64,000 nt of DNA. Origin: Tangfeifania diversioriginum. Its GTDB lineage: Bacteria; Bacteroidota; Bacteroidia; Bacteroidales; Prolixibacteraceae. Shown in pieces: positions 63,003-64,000 of this stretch. Within the stretch, counting starts at the first letter, position 1. Each line of letters starts with the position of its first letter. The notes beneath the pieces were generated by a model, which saw nothing but the letters and a program-made list of their open reading frames with translations, had not been told where the DNA came from and did no database searches. Position numbers and translations under genes: made by a program. Location of the stretch: positions 1 to 64,000 of the forward strand of contig CAMCBW010000023.1 in NCBI GenBank assembly GCA_945873105.1, given 5' to 3'.

Positions 63003-63806
63003 TTAATGTTTTGCTGCAAATGTCTGGGCGATACTGTAACCTGCCTCATCAATGGCATAGGTCAGTTTGTCGATGCGGGTGGTAAAATAGCTGTAGGATA
63101 CCATGGCTATGGCAGCCGAACCAATGCCAAACGCGGTGTTTACCAAAGCTTCAGAGATACCGGTAGCAAGTGCAACGGAATCGGGTGCACCTGCATTGGC
63201 CATGGCCGCAAAGGAGCGAATCATTCCCAAAACAGTTCCCAGCAAACCCATCAAAGTTGCAAGGGAGGTGATGGTTGCCAAGGCTGGTAAATTCTCTTCC
63301 AGGCTTGGAAGTTCCAGTGATGTTGCCTCCTCAATATTTTTTTGGATATCCAGAATTTTTTGTTCTTTGGTCATTACCGGATCCAATTCCATTTGAAGGT
63401 ATTTGTCGAGTGTTGATTTGGCTACACTAGCCACAGAGCCTTGAACCCGGTCGCACTCGGCTTTGGCCCCTGCGATGTCATCTGCAGCAAGAAAGGTTTT
63501 CAACCTGCCGACAAATTTAACGGGGGCAAGGTTTCCATATGCCTTTTTTATGGTATAATACCTTTCCAGGGAATAGGTCAAGACAATGATTAAAAGGGTC
63601 ATCAGGATTGGAACGATGTATCCTCCCTTGTATATGATGCCCAAATAATTTCCTTGCATGGGTGAGTTGGCTGAATCATTTCCCTGAAAATTGGAGGAGG
63701 CACCCATAACAAAAAAGTATACAAATACTGCAATCACAAAGGCAATTGGGATAACGAGTGCTGCAAAACTATTTTGGAACCGTGAAAAAAAATGTTCTGT
63801 CTTCAT
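63003..63806 (-). CDS. exbB: ExbB/TolQ/MotA-type proton channel subunit
   Basis: A 267-residue protein with three membrane helices (about 16-34, 62-84 and 175-200) plus a fourth in ALVNTAFGIGSAAIAMVSYSYF. The MotA/TolQ/ExbB signature LPALATITSLATLMGLLGTVLGMI is in the third helix. It forms the pentameric channel around ExbD. First gene of the operon that continues through both exbD genes, tonB, the PstS-like gene and the TPR gene. Confidence 0.93.
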   Translation of the reverse strand: MKTEHFFSRFQNSFAALVIPIAFVIAVFVYFFVMGASSNFQGNDSANSPMQGNYLGIIYKGGYIVPILMTLLIIVLTYSLERYYTIKKAYGNLAPVKFVGRLKTFLAADDIAGAKAECDRVQGSVASVAKSTLDKYLQMELDPVMTKEQKILDIQKNIEEATSLELPSLEENLPALATITSLATLMGLLGTVLGMIRSFAAMANAGAPDSVALATGISEALVNTAFGIGSAAIAMVSYSYFTTRIDKLTYAIDEAGYSIAQTFAAKH

Positions 63807-63893
63807 ACATCAATAGGCTTATGTTGAAATAATGGCAAAAAATTGGACGGTGGTACGCTTCTAATGATCTGCTTTTTACTGGAAACCAGTCGA

Positions 63894-63901
63894 CAAAAGT
63901 A
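63894..63901 (-). promoter_or_regulatory. -7 element of the exbB operon
   Basis: TACTTTTG on the minus strand exactly matches the -7 consensus. The start would be near 63887, 80 bases before the exbB ATG. No TTTG was found at the normal -33 distance. Confidence 0.4.
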
Positions 63902-64000
63902 ACAATCTTTGGAATTTTTGGGGAGAGAAATCTCACAAAAATTGTTAAACGAATCCAACTTCACTACCGGCCAAGCGACGTTTGTGGCCATTTTCTGAGG

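Noticed and set aside
63803-63991. 62-codon minus-strand frame overlapping the exbB start by ATGA
   Set aside because: The exact -7 promoter element at 63894-63901 lies inside it, so most of it would be upstream of transcription; no family resemblance.

Overview
The window is a piece of a Bacteroidota chromosome. It has three SusC/SusD pairs, ECF sigma/FecR pairs, a one-protein hybrid two-component regulator, many secreted glycan-degrading enzymes, A/T-rich start regions without Shine-Dalgarno sites, and several promoters matching the phylum pattern TTTG-N20-TAnnTTTG. A Bacteroidia-type polysaccharide degrader fits best; I cannot place it lower. No rRNA, tRNA, CRISPR array, intact insertion sequence or prophage was seen.

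Layout. (1) 1-2900: partial hypothetical gene, then an AAA_14/DUF4143-type ATPase between long imperfect direct repeats, with an inverted-repeat element. (2) 2901-13725, minus strand: a predicted beta-1,3-glucan (laminarin-type) locus: ECF sigma, FecR, SusC, SusD, GH16, GH55. A roughly 1.1 kb block with GA-rich repeats, a REP-like element and a parDE module separates sigma factor from anti-sigma gene. (3) 13965-22547, minus strand: GH42-like, GH28-like and beta-helix enzymes, a Tat-exported FAD oxidoreductase and a NapH-NapG-like polyferredoxin. (4) 23007-38044, plus strand and visibly more A+T-rich: an alpha-mannoside-type locus (ECF sigma, FecR, SusC, SusD, a broken GH43/enolase chimera, GH38, GH92). 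(5) 38273-53369, minus strand: SusC, SusD, a heparinase-II/III-like Tat protein, GH105, two unassigned toroid-type enzymes and an EEP-fold hydrolase; the divergent hybrid two-component regulator at 53756-57874 probably controls it. (6) 57907-63806, minus strand: a GH127/146 C-terminal remnant, then an ExbB-ExbD-ExbD-TonB-PstS-like-TPR operon, which would supply TonB energy to the SusC transporters.

How it fits together. SusCD pairs import oligosaccharides using TonB/ExbBD energy. Two loci are switched by transporter-coupled ECF sigma/FecR signalling (their SusCs carry STN domains) and one by an inner-membrane sugar sensor fused to an AraC DNA-binding domain (its SusC lacks STN). A strong hairpin follows susD in all three loci, which would separate transporter from enzyme dosage. 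Blocks 3 and 5 lie on the same strand and carry complementary pectin-type activities, so block 4 may have inserted into one larger locus.

Most notable observations: the chimeric GH43-enolase pseudogene with an internal TGA; the Tat FAD/polyferredoxin pair in a glycan operon; a 31-codon membrane microprotein in the susC leader of block 5; the parDE promoter with a perfect 19-bp operator; the 44-bp hairpin repeat with a compensatory base-pair change; and the GH127 remnant.
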